A stretch of DNA of 64,000 nt from an uncultured Winogradskyella sp. GTDB taxonomy: Bacteria; Bacteroidota; Bacteroidia; Flavobacteriales; Flavobacteriaceae. The notes beneath the pieces are model-generated. The model was not told the DNA's origin. It ran no database searches and was given only the letters and a program-made list of their open reading frames with translations. Position 1 is the stretch's first letter; each line of letters starts with the position of its first letter. Positions 49,971 to 58,232 of the stretch are shown here, in pieces. Position numbers and translations under genes: made by a program. The stretch covers positions 1 through 64,000 of the forward strand of contig CAJXLB010000004.1 in the NCBI GenBank assembly GCA_913055905.1, given 5' to 3'.

Positions 49971-51410
49971 TCAATATTTTATACAAATATTTTTTGGTTC
50001 AGTAAAAAACCGAAGCGCTTCAAAGCCACCTTCACGGCCTACTCCAGAAGCCTTAACGCCACCAAAGGGTGTTCTTAAATCGCGTAGCATCCAAGTATTC
50101 ACCCAGATGATTCCAGCTTGTAAGACTTGCGTCATTCTCATGGTTCGTTTAAGGTCGTTTGTCCATAAGGTTGCCGATAAACCATACTTTACCTTATTGG
50201 CCATATCTAAGACCTCCTCTTCTGTTTTAAAAGGCATTATAGTCACTACAGGGCCAAAAATCTCTTCTTGATTCACACGGCATTCGTCCGTGGTAACTTC
50301 AATAACTGTTGGTTCTAGGTAATAACCACTTTCGTATCCCGCAACAGTTACTTCATTTCCACCACATAGAATTGTTCCGCCTTCTTCCTTAGCAATTTGA
50401 ATATAACTCTTAACCTTTTCTAAATGAGGTTTGGAAACCAAGGCGCCAATATTGGTGTCTGCTGCACTAGGATGACCAACTTTGAGCTGCTTTACCCTAG
50501 TCACAAAGTCGGTTTTAAACTTGTCGTAAATTGATTGCTCTACGAAAATACGGCTACCACATAAACAGATCTGACCTTGATTGGCAAATGAGGAGCGTAC
50601 CGTAGTTTCGAGCATAGTCTCATAATCACAATCAGCAAAAATGATATTTGGGTTTTTACCGCCCAATTCCAATGACAATTTTTTAAACATTGGTGCAGCC
50701 GTTTTTGCAATATGTGCTCCTGTCGCTGTACCACCAGTAAAACTTATAGCCTTGATGTCTGGATGTTCAATGATGGCTTGGCCTGTTGTAGTACCAAGAC
50801 CGTGAACAATATTCAATACACCGTTTGGCAATCCTGCTTCAGTGCAAATTTCACCTAGCAAATACGCTGTTAAGGGCGTAACTTCACTTGGTTTAGCAAC
50901 CACACAATTCCCTGCGGCAATAGCAGGTGCAATTTTCCAAGTGAATAGATATAGCGGTAAATTCCAAGGACTAATGCAGCCTACAACGCCAATGGGCTGG
51001 CGCAGGGTGTAATTAATGGCATCCTGACCAACACTTTCGTGACTTTCGCTTGCAAATTGTGTTATGGCGTTTCCAAAAAACCTAAAATTACTGGCTGCTC
51101 TGGGAATATCGACTGATTTAGCTAGGATTATTGGTTTCCCGTTGTCCTTACTTTCGGCTTCTGCGAAGGGATGTAAATTATCTTCTAATAATTCCGAGAT
51201 TTTAATTAGAATACGACTGCGTTCTTCTAAAGTTGTATTGCTCCATTTAGGAAACGCTGATTTTGAAGCTGCAACTGCGTTCTCAACATCTTCTTTTGAG
51301 GAGTTGGGGATTTGACTGTAAACTTCACCGCTGGCTGGATTATAGTTGTCTATCCAATTGTTTTGAATTGGATTCTCAAATTTTCCGTTTATGTAGTTTT
51401 TGATGTTCAT
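49971..51410 (-). CDS. Aldehyde dehydrogenase, 2-aminomuconate/2-hydroxymuconate semialdehyde type
   Basis: NAD-dependent ALDH; in this operon the expected substrate is 2-aminomuconate 6-semialdehyde, the ACMSD product. The ATG at 51410 (MNIKNYINGKFE) gives 479 residues; an upstream in-frame TTG is less likely. Motifs: SPWNLPLYLFTWKIAPAIAAGN, VAKPSEVTPLTAYLL, ISFTGGTATGAHI, LELGGKNPN (Glu), FANQGQICLCGSRIF (catalytic Cys), EIFGPVVTI and GGVKASGVGREGG. The neighbouring genes support the assignment, but a broad ALDH cannot be excluded. Confidence 0.9.
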   Translation of the reverse strand: MNIKNYINGKFENPIQNNWIDNYNPASGEVYSQIPNSSKEDVENAVAASKSAFPKWSNTTLEERSRILIKISELLEDNLHPFAEAESKDNGKPIILAKSVDIPRAASNFRFFGNAITQFASESHESVGQDAINYTLRQPIGVVGCISPWNLPLYLFTWKIAPAIAAGNCVVAKPSEVTPLTAYLLGEICTEAGLPNGVLNIVHGLGTTTGQAIIEHPDIKAISFTGGTATGAHIAKTAAPMFKKLSLELGGKNPNIIFADCDYETMLETTVRSSFANQGQICLCGSRIFVEQSIYDKFKTDFVTRVKQLKVGHPSAADTNIGALVSKPHLEKVKSYIQIAKEEGGTILCGGNEVTVAGYESGYYLEPTVIEVTTDECRVNQEEIFGPVVTIMPFKTEEEVLDMANKVKYGLSATLWTNDLKRTMRMTQVLQAGIIWVNTWMLRDLRTPFGGVKASGVGREGGFEALRFFTEPKNICIKY

Positions 51411-51422
51411 CAAAACTTTGGT

Positions 51423-52160
51423 TTAACGAGTTTCTTTTAAAATTTCATCAATTATTTGTTCAATACTGTCAATGTTCTTTTTACAACTATTAATCCTATA
51501 TAAATAATCGTCTAAAATATTCTCGAACTCGATATCATTAAATATATCATACTTTTTCACTTTTAAAGTTGATTCTTCTTTCCAATTTAAAGCGCCGTAT
51601 TTATCTATATCTTTTAAAGCGTAATTTTTATTCAAATAAGGGATTATATCCTGATCTATCTTGATTTCTACACGTTTATATTGAGCATCAAAATCCTTTA
51701 AGGCACTCTGCCATTTATAAAGCTGGTCTTTAAGTTTCTTGTTTTTGAGTAATTTTAATCTACCTGATTGTATGAGATCATTTACTGTATTTTCACTTGG
51801 TCTAAATTCTCCTGGCTCTAAAACAAAATACAATAAACTATCAGGGTTGTTTCTTTCAATATAGGCTTTTGGTTTGCCAAAAAGAGTCATAAGTTTATAA
51901 CCAATTTCTTCAGCGGTATCTGAGCTTAGTTTTGTGTTCTTTAATAGTTGCTTATTTGCAGAAAACTCATCATGAAGATTTTGAAGAATTGAACTCTCTT
52001 CTAATTTCTCTTTTCTATTTTCATTCCAATTGTTAATCTGAAGAGCAATCAAAATCCCAATTACTACGAGGATAATTTCACCAATGGCGTATTTAAAGTA
52101 TTTGCCTGTTTTATTTTCCATGAGTAGAGATTTTCTAATATGTCTGAAAAATTTAATCAT
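51423..52160 (-). CDS. DUF6090 family membrane protein
   Basis: A 245-residue protein of a flavobacterial family recognised by its N-terminus: MIKFFRHIRKSLLMENKTGKYFKYAIGEIILVVIGILIALQINNWNENRKE. A short basic N-terminus, one membrane helix (about 28-42) and a long helical, charged C-terminal domain. Function unknown; paralogs are numerous in flavobacteria and usually stand alone. Here it interrupts the kynurenine operon, 10 bp before the ALDH gene and just after a palindromic repeat, so it looks like an insertion. It is AT-rich with many Lys, Asn and Ile codons, unlike the metabolic genes on either side. Confidence 0.88.
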   Translation of the reverse strand: MIKFFRHIRKSLLMENKTGKYFKYAIGEIILVVIGILIALQINNWNENRKEKLEESSILQNLHDEFSANKQLLKNTKLSSDTAEEIGYKLMTLFGKPKAYIERNNPDSLLYFVLEPGEFRPSENTVNDLIQSGRLKLLKNKKLKDQLYKWQSALKDFDAQYKRVEIKIDQDIIPYLNKNYALKDIDKYGALNWKEESTLKVKKYDIFNDIEFENILDDYLYRINSCKKNIDSIEQIIDEILKETR

Positions 52161-52168
52161 AATTTATT

Positions 52169-52241
52169 GTCATTTCGAAATGAGGAACGATTGAGAAATC
52201 TCATTGAGAGATTCCTAGTCACTACGCACTGTCGGAATGAC
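52169..52241. repeat. Palindromic intergenic repeat (flavobacterial REP-like)
   Basis: A 73-bp element bounded by an inverted repeat (gtcatttcga 52169-52178 with tcggaatgac 52232-52241, one mismatch) with an internal gagaaatctcattgagagat segment. The gtcatttcgaaatga...gattgagaaatctcatt type is a familiar flavobacterial intergenic repeat, by memory. It separates ridA from the DUF6090 gene inside the kynurenine operon and could fold into a long hairpin in the mRNA. Confidence 0.65.
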
Positions 52242-52250
52242 GCAAACATT

Positions 52251-52655
52251 TTAGATTGGTTTATAAGCCATAACCTTAATTTCTACCACCAAATCTGGGT
52301 GTGGCAATTGATGCACTGCAACTGTAGTACGTGCTGGGCCAGTTTCCTTATCAAAGAATTCCGCATAGGCTTTGTTATAATCTGCAAAATCGTTCATGTT
52401 CACCAAGAAGGAGGTCACATCAACGACATCGTTTAACGACGCTCCAACCTTTGCTAAATTTTTGTCTATATTTTTTAGCACCTCTTGGGTTTGTGTATAC
52501 GCATTTAATTTTTTGGTGCCCATTTCATCAATAATATCTACACCTGCAATGGTATTATCTGGGCGCCTCGAACTTGTGCCAGAAACAAAAATAAAATCTC
52601 CAACCCGTTTGGTATGTGGATAGGCGCCTCTTGGTGTTACGTCTTTATTTTCCAT
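52251..52655 (-). CDS. RidA-family protein, likely 2-aminomuconate deaminase
   Basis: A 134-residue member of the RidA/YjgF/UK114 family; in kynurenine operons a RidA-like protein is the 2-aminomuconate deaminase, and canonical RidA deaminates reactive enamine/imines. Seen: [46 protein letters not shown], and [25 protein letters not shown], with the conserved catalytic-site Arg in GPARTTV. The choice of aminomuconate deaminase over housekeeping RidA rests on operon context: it begins 6 nt after kmo. Confidence 0.87.
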   Translation of the reverse strand: MENKDVTPRGAYPHTKRVGDFIFVSGTSSRRPDNTIAGVDIIDEMGTKKLNAYTQTQEVLKNIDKNLAKVGASLNDVVDVTSFLVNMNDFADYNKAYAEFFDKETGPARTTVAVHQLPHPDLVVEIKVMAYKPI

Positions 52656-52661
52656 AGTTGT

Positions 52662-54062
52662 TTAGTGTAATCCTGCAATTCTATCGTCTTCTAAAATTGC
52701 TTCCGTTTCTTTAAGTATTTTGTTTAGTGTTTCTTCTGTAATTTTCTCAGGTGAAATAATACCATCAGCTAACATATTCAAAATCGCTTTGTCTTGAGCG
52801 CGGCCCCTAATCATTGCCTGTCTATAGCCAATATGCTCATTGAACGTTACGAGACTGTATTTTGAAGAATAACGTTCTGGAAAGGTTTTTTCCAAAGCCA
52901 TTTCTATTTTTCGTTTGTCTTGGAAAATAGGGTTGGCTACATGGTCTTTCATTTCATGAAAGTTATCAATGGCCAAATCTGCAATGGCATCTGTGTCTTT
53001 TTTTCTGGCCTTTTCATACTCCCTAAAAACGGTCTCCCAATTCCCCTCATGTTTTTCTAATATCTCGTCAAATACCACCACATCTTCAAAAGAGGCATTC
53101 ATACCTTGTCCGTAGAAAGGAACAATGGCATGGGCAGAATCTCCCATAAGAAGCGTATTGCCTTTGTAGTGCCATGGCGAACATTTTACAGTGCCCAACG
53201 GTGCCGTTGGATTTTCAAAAAAGTCATCAACCAAATTTGGCATGAGTTCTAGGGCATCTGGGAATTCTTTTTGGAAAAATTCGGTTACTCTTTCTGGAGT
53301 GCTTAGGTTGTTAAAATTGTATTCGCCTTCATCGTAACTAAGGAAAAGCGTTACGGTAAAGCTGCCATCCAAATTAGGAAGGGCAATGACCATAAAATCA
53401 CCTCTGGGCCAAATGTGCAGGGCGTTTTTATAGGTTTTATAATCACCATTGGCTTTTGGTAGTATGGTTAATTCCTTATAACCATGACTTAACCATTGCT
53501 GCGAGAAGCTGAATAGAAATTTACGTCCCAAGAAATAACTTCGTCTTAAGGCGGATCCTGCACCATCAGTTGCAATGATACAATCCGCATCTTCAATAAA
53601 TTCGGATTGTGTTTCTGTATCCTTAAAATAGGCTGTTGTTTTTTCAAAATTAACGGATTCACATTTCTTGTTGAAGTGAATGTTAACGTTTTCATGCTTT
53701 TCTGCTTCGTCTAATAGCAAAGCATTAAGTCCACCACGTGAAATGGAGTTGATGTATTCATGGTCTCTGCCGCTGTAATTAGATAAAAAAGTATTGCCAT
53801 CGCGATCATGAAGCATTCTTCCATTCATTGGTATGCATAATTCCTTGACCTTTTTTTCAAGGCCTACCAACTTCATACCTTTATTCCCCCTATCCGAGAA
53901 GGCTAAATTTATGGACCGACCAGCAGAGATATCCGTTTTGCGCATATCGGGTCGCATTTCGTAAACGGTGACATTATAGCCTCTTTGACCAAGGCGAAGC
54001 GCTAGCAAGCTTCCACATAGGCCTGCGCCAATTATTAAAATATTTTGTTGTTTATCCTTCAT
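52662..54062 (-). CDS. kmo: Kynurenine 3-monooxygenase
   Basis: FAD/NADPH hydroxylase converting L-kynurenine to 3-hydroxykynurenine. The 466 residues are full length. FAD motif GxGxxG: ILIIGAGLCGSLLALRLGQRG near the N-terminus; YEMRPDMRK; then SRGGLNALLL, ADCIIATDGAGSALRRSYF (the DG motif), and GDSAHAIVPFYGQGMNASFEDV (GD motif). No C-terminal membrane anchor is evident, unlike the eukaryotic enzyme. kynU ends 11 nt inside its start, so the two are translationally coupled. Confidence 0.96.
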   Translation of the reverse strand: MKDKQQNILIIGAGLCGSLLALRLGQRGYNVTVYEMRPDMRKTDISAGRSINLAFSDRGNKGMKLVGLEKKVKELCIPMNGRMLHDRDGNTFLSNYSGRDHEYINSISRGGLNALLLDEAEKHENVNIHFNKKCESVNFEKTTAYFKDTETQSEFIEDADCIIATDGAGSALRRSYFLGRKFLFSFSQQWLSHGYKELTILPKANGDYKTYKNALHIWPRGDFMVIALPNLDGSFTVTLFLSYDEGEYNFNNLSTPERVTEFFQKEFPDALELMPNLVDDFFENPTAPLGTVKCSPWHYKGNTLLMGDSAHAIVPFYGQGMNASFEDVVVFDEILEKHEGNWETVFREYEKARKKDTDAIADLAIDNFHEMKDHVANPIFQDKRKIEMALEKTFPERYSSKYSLVTFNEHIGYRQAMIRGRAQDKAILNMLADGIISPEKITEETLNKILKETEAILEDDRIAGLH

Positions 54063-55326
54063 TTAAAATGGATTTCAATCGTTCAACCATGGTATAAACG
54101 TCCCTAAAGGAATTGTAGAGCGGAACAGGTGCGCAGCGAATGACATCTGGTTCTCTCCAATCGGAAATAATACCAGCTTGCGTTAATTTTTGATGTAGAC
54201 TTTTATCTGCGTTTTTAACCTGAATGGATAATTGGCAGCCACGTTCATCCGGATTTTCAGGAGTTATTATTTTAATGCTGTCATTTTGGAGTTGATCGAT
54301 CAAGAACTCAAAATAACCCGTAAGTTTTCTAGACTTTGCAATTAAATTATCCATACCAGCCTCGGCAAACATATCCAAAGAAGCCTTAATGGCAGCCATG
54401 GATAATATAGGTGGATTGCTCAATTGCCAGCCTTCCGCTCCTGGAAGCATATCAAAGTCGTCACGCATTTTGAAACGGGTTTCTTTATTGTGGCTCCACC
54501 AACCCGTAAACCGATTTAAATCTTTTCTGTAGGCGTGTCTTTCATGTACAAAAACGCCACTTAAGCTCCCTGGCCCAGAGTTGAGGTATTTATAAGTGCA
54601 CCAAATGGCGAAGTCTGCTCCTGAGTTGTGTAAGTCCAGTTTTACATTTCCTGCACCATGAGCACAGTCAAAACCAACAACGCATCCGTGTTGATGTCCT
54701 AATTTAGTGATACGCTTTAAGTCGAAAAATTGACCTGTGTAATAGTTAACGCCACCAATCATGATTAAAGCGATTTCCTCACCATGACGTTGCATGATAG
54801 CCTCAAGATCTTCATATCGTGCCAATTCTTCATTCTCCCTAGAATTCCATAGAATAAGGCCTTCCCTTTCATCAAAACCGTGATGTCTCAATTGGGATTC
54901 AACCGCATATTTATCTGAAGGAAAGGCATCACCCTCAATAAGTATTTTGTAACGTTTTTTGGTTGGTTTGTAAAACGACACCATCATGAGGTGAAGATTT
55001 GTGGTAAGGGTATTCATCACCACAACTTCTATGGGTTTTGCTCCAACGATATTCGCCATATTTTCTGTGAGCAATTCATGGTAGGATAGCCATGGATTTT
55101 TACCATGCACATGGCCCTCCACACCAAGCGCTGCCCAGTCCTGCAGTTCTTGGTCAATATAGGATTTTGTGGTCTTTGGTTGCAGACCTAAGGAATTGCC
55201 ACAGAAGTAAATGATATCACTACCATCTGTGTGTTTAGGTATGTGAAATCTATTTCTGTAGGAAGCTAGTGTATCTGCTTTGTCTTGCTCAATGGCAAAG
55301 TCAATTCCAGTTTTATAAGTGCCCAA
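54052..55326 (-). CDS. kynU: Kynureninase
   Basis: PLP enzyme cleaving 3-hydroxykynurenine (or kynurenine) to 3-hydroxyanthranilate (or anthranilate) and alanine. The 424 residues match the family; motifs: IYFCGNSLGLQPKT, GVEGHVHGKNPW, GFDCAHGAGNVKLDLH, FAIWCTYKYLNSGPGSL (PLP Lys) and FTGWWSHNKETRF. The start is TTG at 55326: an in-frame stop lies directly upstream and no ATG precedes this conserved N-terminus (GTYKTGIDFAIEQD). First gene of the kynurenine operon, with a -7 box TATTTTTG 26 nt upstream. Confidence 0.95.
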   Translation of the reverse strand: MGTYKTGIDFAIEQDKADTLASYRNRFHIPKHTDGSDIIYFCGNSLGLQPKTTKSYIDQELQDWAALGVEGHVHGKNPWLSYHELLTENMANIVGAKPIEVVVMNTLTTNLHLMMVSFYKPTKKRYKILIEGDAFPSDKYAVESQLRHHGFDEREGLILWNSRENEELARYEDLEAIMQRHGEEIALIMIGGVNYYTGQFFDLKRITKLGHQHGCVVGFDCAHGAGNVKLDLHNSGADFAIWCTYKYLNSGPGSLSGVFVHERHAYRKDLNRFTGWWSHNKETRFKMRDDFDMLPGAEGWQLSNPPILSMAAIKASLDMFAEAGMDNLIAKSRKLTGYFEFLIDQLQNDSIKIITPENPDERGCQLSIQVKNADKSLHQKLTQAGIISDWREPDVIRCAPVPLYNSFRDVYTMVERLKSILNEG

Positions 55327-55351
55327 TTACGATTGATTTTAGCTAATACAA

Positions 55352-55359
55352 CAAAAATA
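55352..55359 (-). promoter_or_regulatory. -7 promoter box of the kynurenine operon (TATTTTTG)
   Basis: Exact TAnnTTTG match on the minus strand, 26 nt before the kynU TTG start. If real it would drive all nine leftward genes down to 46821 (kynU through the O-methyltransferase). Confidence 0.55.
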
Positions 55360-55444
55360 ATGATTTAAAGTGAGGCATTAAAGGCTTTCCGTAGCATCAC
55401 CACAAAACCTTTTTATTTGTATCTTTAAGGGAAAACAATGTACC

Positions 55445-55864
55445 ATGGGAAAATCAAAGGAATATACTAATGGAGAGGTTACTGTAACTTGGGAACCAGA
55501 AAAGTGCATCCATTCTGCCATTTGTGTTAAGGGGTTGCCAGATGTTTTTAAACCTAATGAAAAGCCTTGGGTTAAAATTGATGCCGCATCAACTGAAGCT
55601 ATAGTTAATCAAGTAAAACAGTGCCCAAGCGGTGCCTTAGGCTTTTATATGACCGATAAAAAAGACAAAACTGCAGAAACTATGGAAACCAAAGTTGAGA
55701 TTTTGGAAAATGGACCATTATTGGTTTATGGCACCTTAAAGGTTACGCACAAGGATGGCAGCTCTGAAACCAAAAACAAAACTACAGCATTCTGCCGTTG
55801 TGGTGCCTCGGCCAATAAGCCTTATTGTGATGGCGCCCACGTAAATGCAGAGTTTAAAGGATAG
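55445..55864 (+). CDS. Iron-sulfur protein with Fer4_19 and CDGSH domains
   Basis: A 139-residue fusion of two Fe-S modules. N-terminal part (about 1-75): a Fer4_19-type fold with C21-I-H23...C27 and C60 (KCIHSAIC, QCPSGAL). C-terminal part: a CDGSH zinc-finger-like [2Fe-2S] site with C117, C119, C128 and H132 (CRCGASANKPYCDGAH), the 3-Cys-1-His set typical of mitoNEET-like proteins. It is divergent from kynU with about 118 bp shared upstream; a one-mismatch -7 box (TATCTTTA, 55420-55427) precedes it. The link to the kynurenine operon is only positional. Confidence 0.9.
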   Translation: MGKSKEYTNGEVTVTWEPEKCIHSAICVKGLPDVFKPNEKPWVKIDAASTEAIVNQVKQCPSGALGFYMTDKKDKTAETMETKVEILENGPLLVYGTLKVTHKDGSSETKNKTTAFCRCGASANKPYCDGAHVNAEFKG

Positions 55865-55883
55865 GATGGTCCTTAGTTTACTT

Positions 55884-56567
55884 TTACTCAAATGATACCG
55901 AAACATCGGTGAAGTTTAAATTCCAATTGGCGTTTGGCCTTTTGTGGTCTATGGCAATTTTTATGCCGTTGAAATCTTTATAGTTTTCAAAGGTTGTAGA
56001 GAGTGTCGGTTCTGGAGAATTCCCTTTTCTAAAGGTCCATTCGCGAATAATGTAATCGTTGTCATAATAAATATCGTAGGCATCTCCAGGCGTGTATCCA
56101 CCTGCATCGTCCGGATAAGATAAGGTAATCATGTTGAGTTCTTTTTGACTTATCGGAGCCACGGACGTTTTGGGTTCTGTAATTTGGGCCACCTCATCCC
56201 ACACCAACTGAAAGGGAACAAACATCCAGAATTTATCGTTGATAAAAGCTCTGTCTGGAGCAATATGCGTACTGTCCATTGTTCGGCGATTATACGTGAC
56301 CACTTGGTCTCCCATGGTTAAGGTAACACTATCGGACTTTGGTTGCCATATCCATTGTCGTCCTTTTCCTTTTACAGAATCTCGGTCTACTTTAAAAGTA
56401 AAGCGTACCTCAGAAACATCTTTCCATTTATTGTAGCCATGTGCATTGGCAATCTTTTGGGCTACAGATAGGTCATTATCTTCTGCAGAGTTGGAGGAGT
56501 CGGAAGTTTCAGATTTGCATGACACGATTAGTACCGCACAAAATAGAGATGCAATAAGGTATTTCAT
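55884..56567 (-). CDS. Hypothetical lipoprotein
   Basis: A 227-residue protein with a lipoprotein signal (MKYLIASLFCAVLIVSC, lipobox LIVSC) and a Ser/Asp/Glu-rich stretch after the Cys. The mature region has beta-rich segments such as EVRFTFKVDRDSVKGKGRQWIWQPKSDSVTLTMGD and YPDDAGGYTPGDAYDIYYDNDYIIREWTFRKG, reminiscent of LolA/outer-membrane lipoprotein-sorting-like folds, but no motif proves it. Its -7 box TAATTTTG (56591-56598) is 23 nt before the ATG. Function unknown. Confidence 0.85.
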   Translation of the reverse strand: MKYLIASLFCAVLIVSCKSETSDSSNSAEDNDLSVAQKIANAHGYNKWKDVSEVRFTFKVDRDSVKGKGRQWIWQPKSDSVTLTMGDQVVTYNRRTMDSTHIAPDRAFINDKFWMFVPFQLVWDEVAQITEPKTSVAPISQKELNMITLSYPDDAGGYTPGDAYDIYYDNDYIIREWTFRKGNSPEPTLSTTFENYKDFNGIKIAIDHKRPNANWNLNFTDVSVSFE

Positions 56568-56590
56568 GAGCTTAATTTTTTTAATTTGAA

Positions 56591-56598
56591 CAAAATTA
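56591..56598 (-). promoter_or_regulatory. -7 promoter box of the lipoprotein gene (TAATTTTG)
   Basis: Exact TAnnTTTG match on the minus strand, 23 nt before the ATG at 56567, in a 38-bp divergent gap. Confidence 0.45.
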
Positions 56599-56605
56599 AG
56601 GAACC

Positions 56606-57421
56606 ATGCCAGAGAAGACTAATTATTTTGAGGTAAATAAGGCAACATGGAATCGAAAGGTTGTTGTGCACGCACAAAGCGACATGTATGATATGGAAGC
56701 CTTTAAATCTGTTAAGACCTCTTTAATGCCTTATGAACTTAAAGCGTTGGGAGATGTAAAGGGAAAATCCATACTGCATTTGCAATGCCATTTTGGGCAA
56801 GATACGATGAGTTGGAGTAGGTTAGGGGCTAAATGCACAGGTGTAGATTTTAGTGATGAAGCGATAAAACTTGCTAAGCGCCTCAATACAGAACTGGAGT
56901 TAGATGCTCAATTTGTATGCTGTAATGTTCTGGATACATCTAAGCATATTTCAGAAACTTTTGATATTGTTTTTACCAGTTATGGTGTGATTGGCTGGTT
57001 GCCCGATTTAAAGCCCTGGGCTAAAATGATTGCAGAGCGCTTAAAACTAGGAGGAGTTTTTTATATGGTTGAATTTCATCCTATTGCTTGGATGTTTGAT
57101 TATACCAAAGGAAAACCAGAAATGATATACCATTACAGTCAAGACGAGGTCATTTACGAAGAATACCAAGGCACTTATAGCGATACGGACTCAGAAAAGC
57201 CCTCTGAAATAGTGAGCAAGGAATACGGTTGGAATCACGGGTTAGGTGCCGTTGTAAATGCGCTTATTGAAGCTGGTTTAAAAGTTGAATATTTGAATGA
57301 GTACGACCAAAGCCCTTATAATGTTTTTCCAAATTTGATTAAAACACCATCTGGGATGTACAAATTTGACAACCAATTATATCCGTTGATATTTGAAATC
57401 AAAGCCGTAAAGCCAAATTAA
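56606..57421 (+). CDS. Class I SAM-dependent methyltransferase
   Basis: A 271-residue Methyltransf_25/11-type protein. The SAM loop reads ILHLQCHFGQDTMSWSRLGAKCTGVDFSDEAI (about 55-86), an LQCHFGQDT variant of motif I common in this group; IVFTSYGVIGWLPDLKPWAKMIAERLKLGGVFYMVEFHPIAW covers motifs II-III. The substrate is unknown. It is divergent from the lipoprotein gene at 55884, separated by 38 bp. Confidence 0.88.
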   Translation: MPEKTNYFEVNKATWNRKVVVHAQSDMYDMEAFKSVKTSLMPYELKALGDVKGKSILHLQCHFGQDTMSWSRLGAKCTGVDFSDEAIKLAKRLNTELELDAQFVCCNVLDTSKHISETFDIVFTSYGVIGWLPDLKPWAKMIAERLKLGGVFYMVEFHPIAWMFDYTKGKPEMIYHYSQDEVIYEEYQGTYSDTDSEKPSEIVSKEYGWNHGLGAVVNALIEAGLKVEYLNEYDQSPYNVFPNLIKTPSGMYKFDNQLYPLIFEIKAVKPN

Positions 57422-57444
57422 AACCCTTCTGTTGAGCGTTTTAT

Positions 57445-58107
57445 TTAATGTTTTGCTTCATCTTTAAGCAACTCCGGAAACTTTTTCTTAAACCGATTTA
57501 GTCTAGGAATGGAAACGGCCCTTACATAAGATTGATTTGGATTTCTTTTTTCAAAATCCTGATGGTAAGCTTCGGCTTTCCAAAATTTTTGAAATGGATA
57601 GACTTCGGCGGCTATTTTAGCATCCAATTCTTGCGCTAGAGCCGCTTTCTTTTTCTCAATGATTTTTTTCTGCTCTTCATTTTGGTAAAAAATAATGGAG
57701 CGGTATTGCGAACCACGATCTGGTCCCTGTCCGTTAACCTGGGTTGGGTCTTGAGAACCGAAATAGACGTCTACAAGGGTTGAAAAGCTCACCACTTTTG
57801 GGTCATAAATCACTTCGACTGCTTCTGCGTGTCCTGTCGTGCCTGTATTACTCAGTTTGTACGTTGGGTTTTCTGTGAACCCTCCGGAATAGCCACTTAT
57901 GGCTTCCTCAACACCTTTGACACTTTCATAAATGGCTTCCACGCACCAAAAACAACCGCTAGCAAAGTAAGCTCTTGCCTTGCCATTTTCTAGAGGAACT
58001 TCTACGGGCTCTGCATTGATGACTGCTTGTTGTTTGGGGTTTATTTGGGCTTGATTGTGGCAACTGAATAATAGGCACAAACCCAAAGAGTACATAACAT
58101 ATTTCAT
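57445..58107 (-). CDS. msrA: Peptide-methionine (S)-S-oxide reductase (MsrA), lipoprotein
   Basis: Repairs oxidised methionine (S epimer). The 220 residues have a lipoprotein signal ending LLFSC, so the enzyme is exported and probably outer-membrane anchored. The catalytic Cys is in ASGCFWCVEAIYESVKGV; GYSGG, GHAEAVEV, FYQNEEQKKII and FWKAEAYHQDFEKRNP are conserved. MsrB is not in this window. Monocistronic. Confidence 0.95.
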   Translation of the reverse strand: MKYVMYSLGLCLLFSCHNQAQINPKQQAVINAEPVEVPLENGKARAYFASGCFWCVEAIYESVKGVEEAISGYSGGFTENPTYKLSNTGTTGHAEAVEVIYDPKVVSFSTLVDVYFGSQDPTQVNGQGPDRGSQYRSIIFYQNEEQKKIIEKKKAALAQELDAKIAAEVYPFQKFWKAEAYHQDFEKRNPNQSYVRAVSIPRLNRFKKKFPELLKDEAKH

Positions 58108-58181
58108 AGCTTTTTCTTTTTCTTAATTGACGTATAAAAGTACCAATACTTAAAGCTAATTATTTTAAAATTTCCTTAAAT

Positions 58182-58209
58182 AAAAAAGCCTTGGATTTTA
58201 CCAAGGCTT
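58182..58209 (-). terminator. Terminator of the Nif3/coiled-coil operon
   Basis: A perfect 8-bp stem (agccttgg 58187-58194 with ccaaggct 58201-58208), loop 6 nt, followed leftward by TTTTTTA; it lies 24 nt after the stop at 58233. Confidence 0.8.
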
Positions 58210-58232
58210 ACTATTGTTTAAGTGGATTAGGT

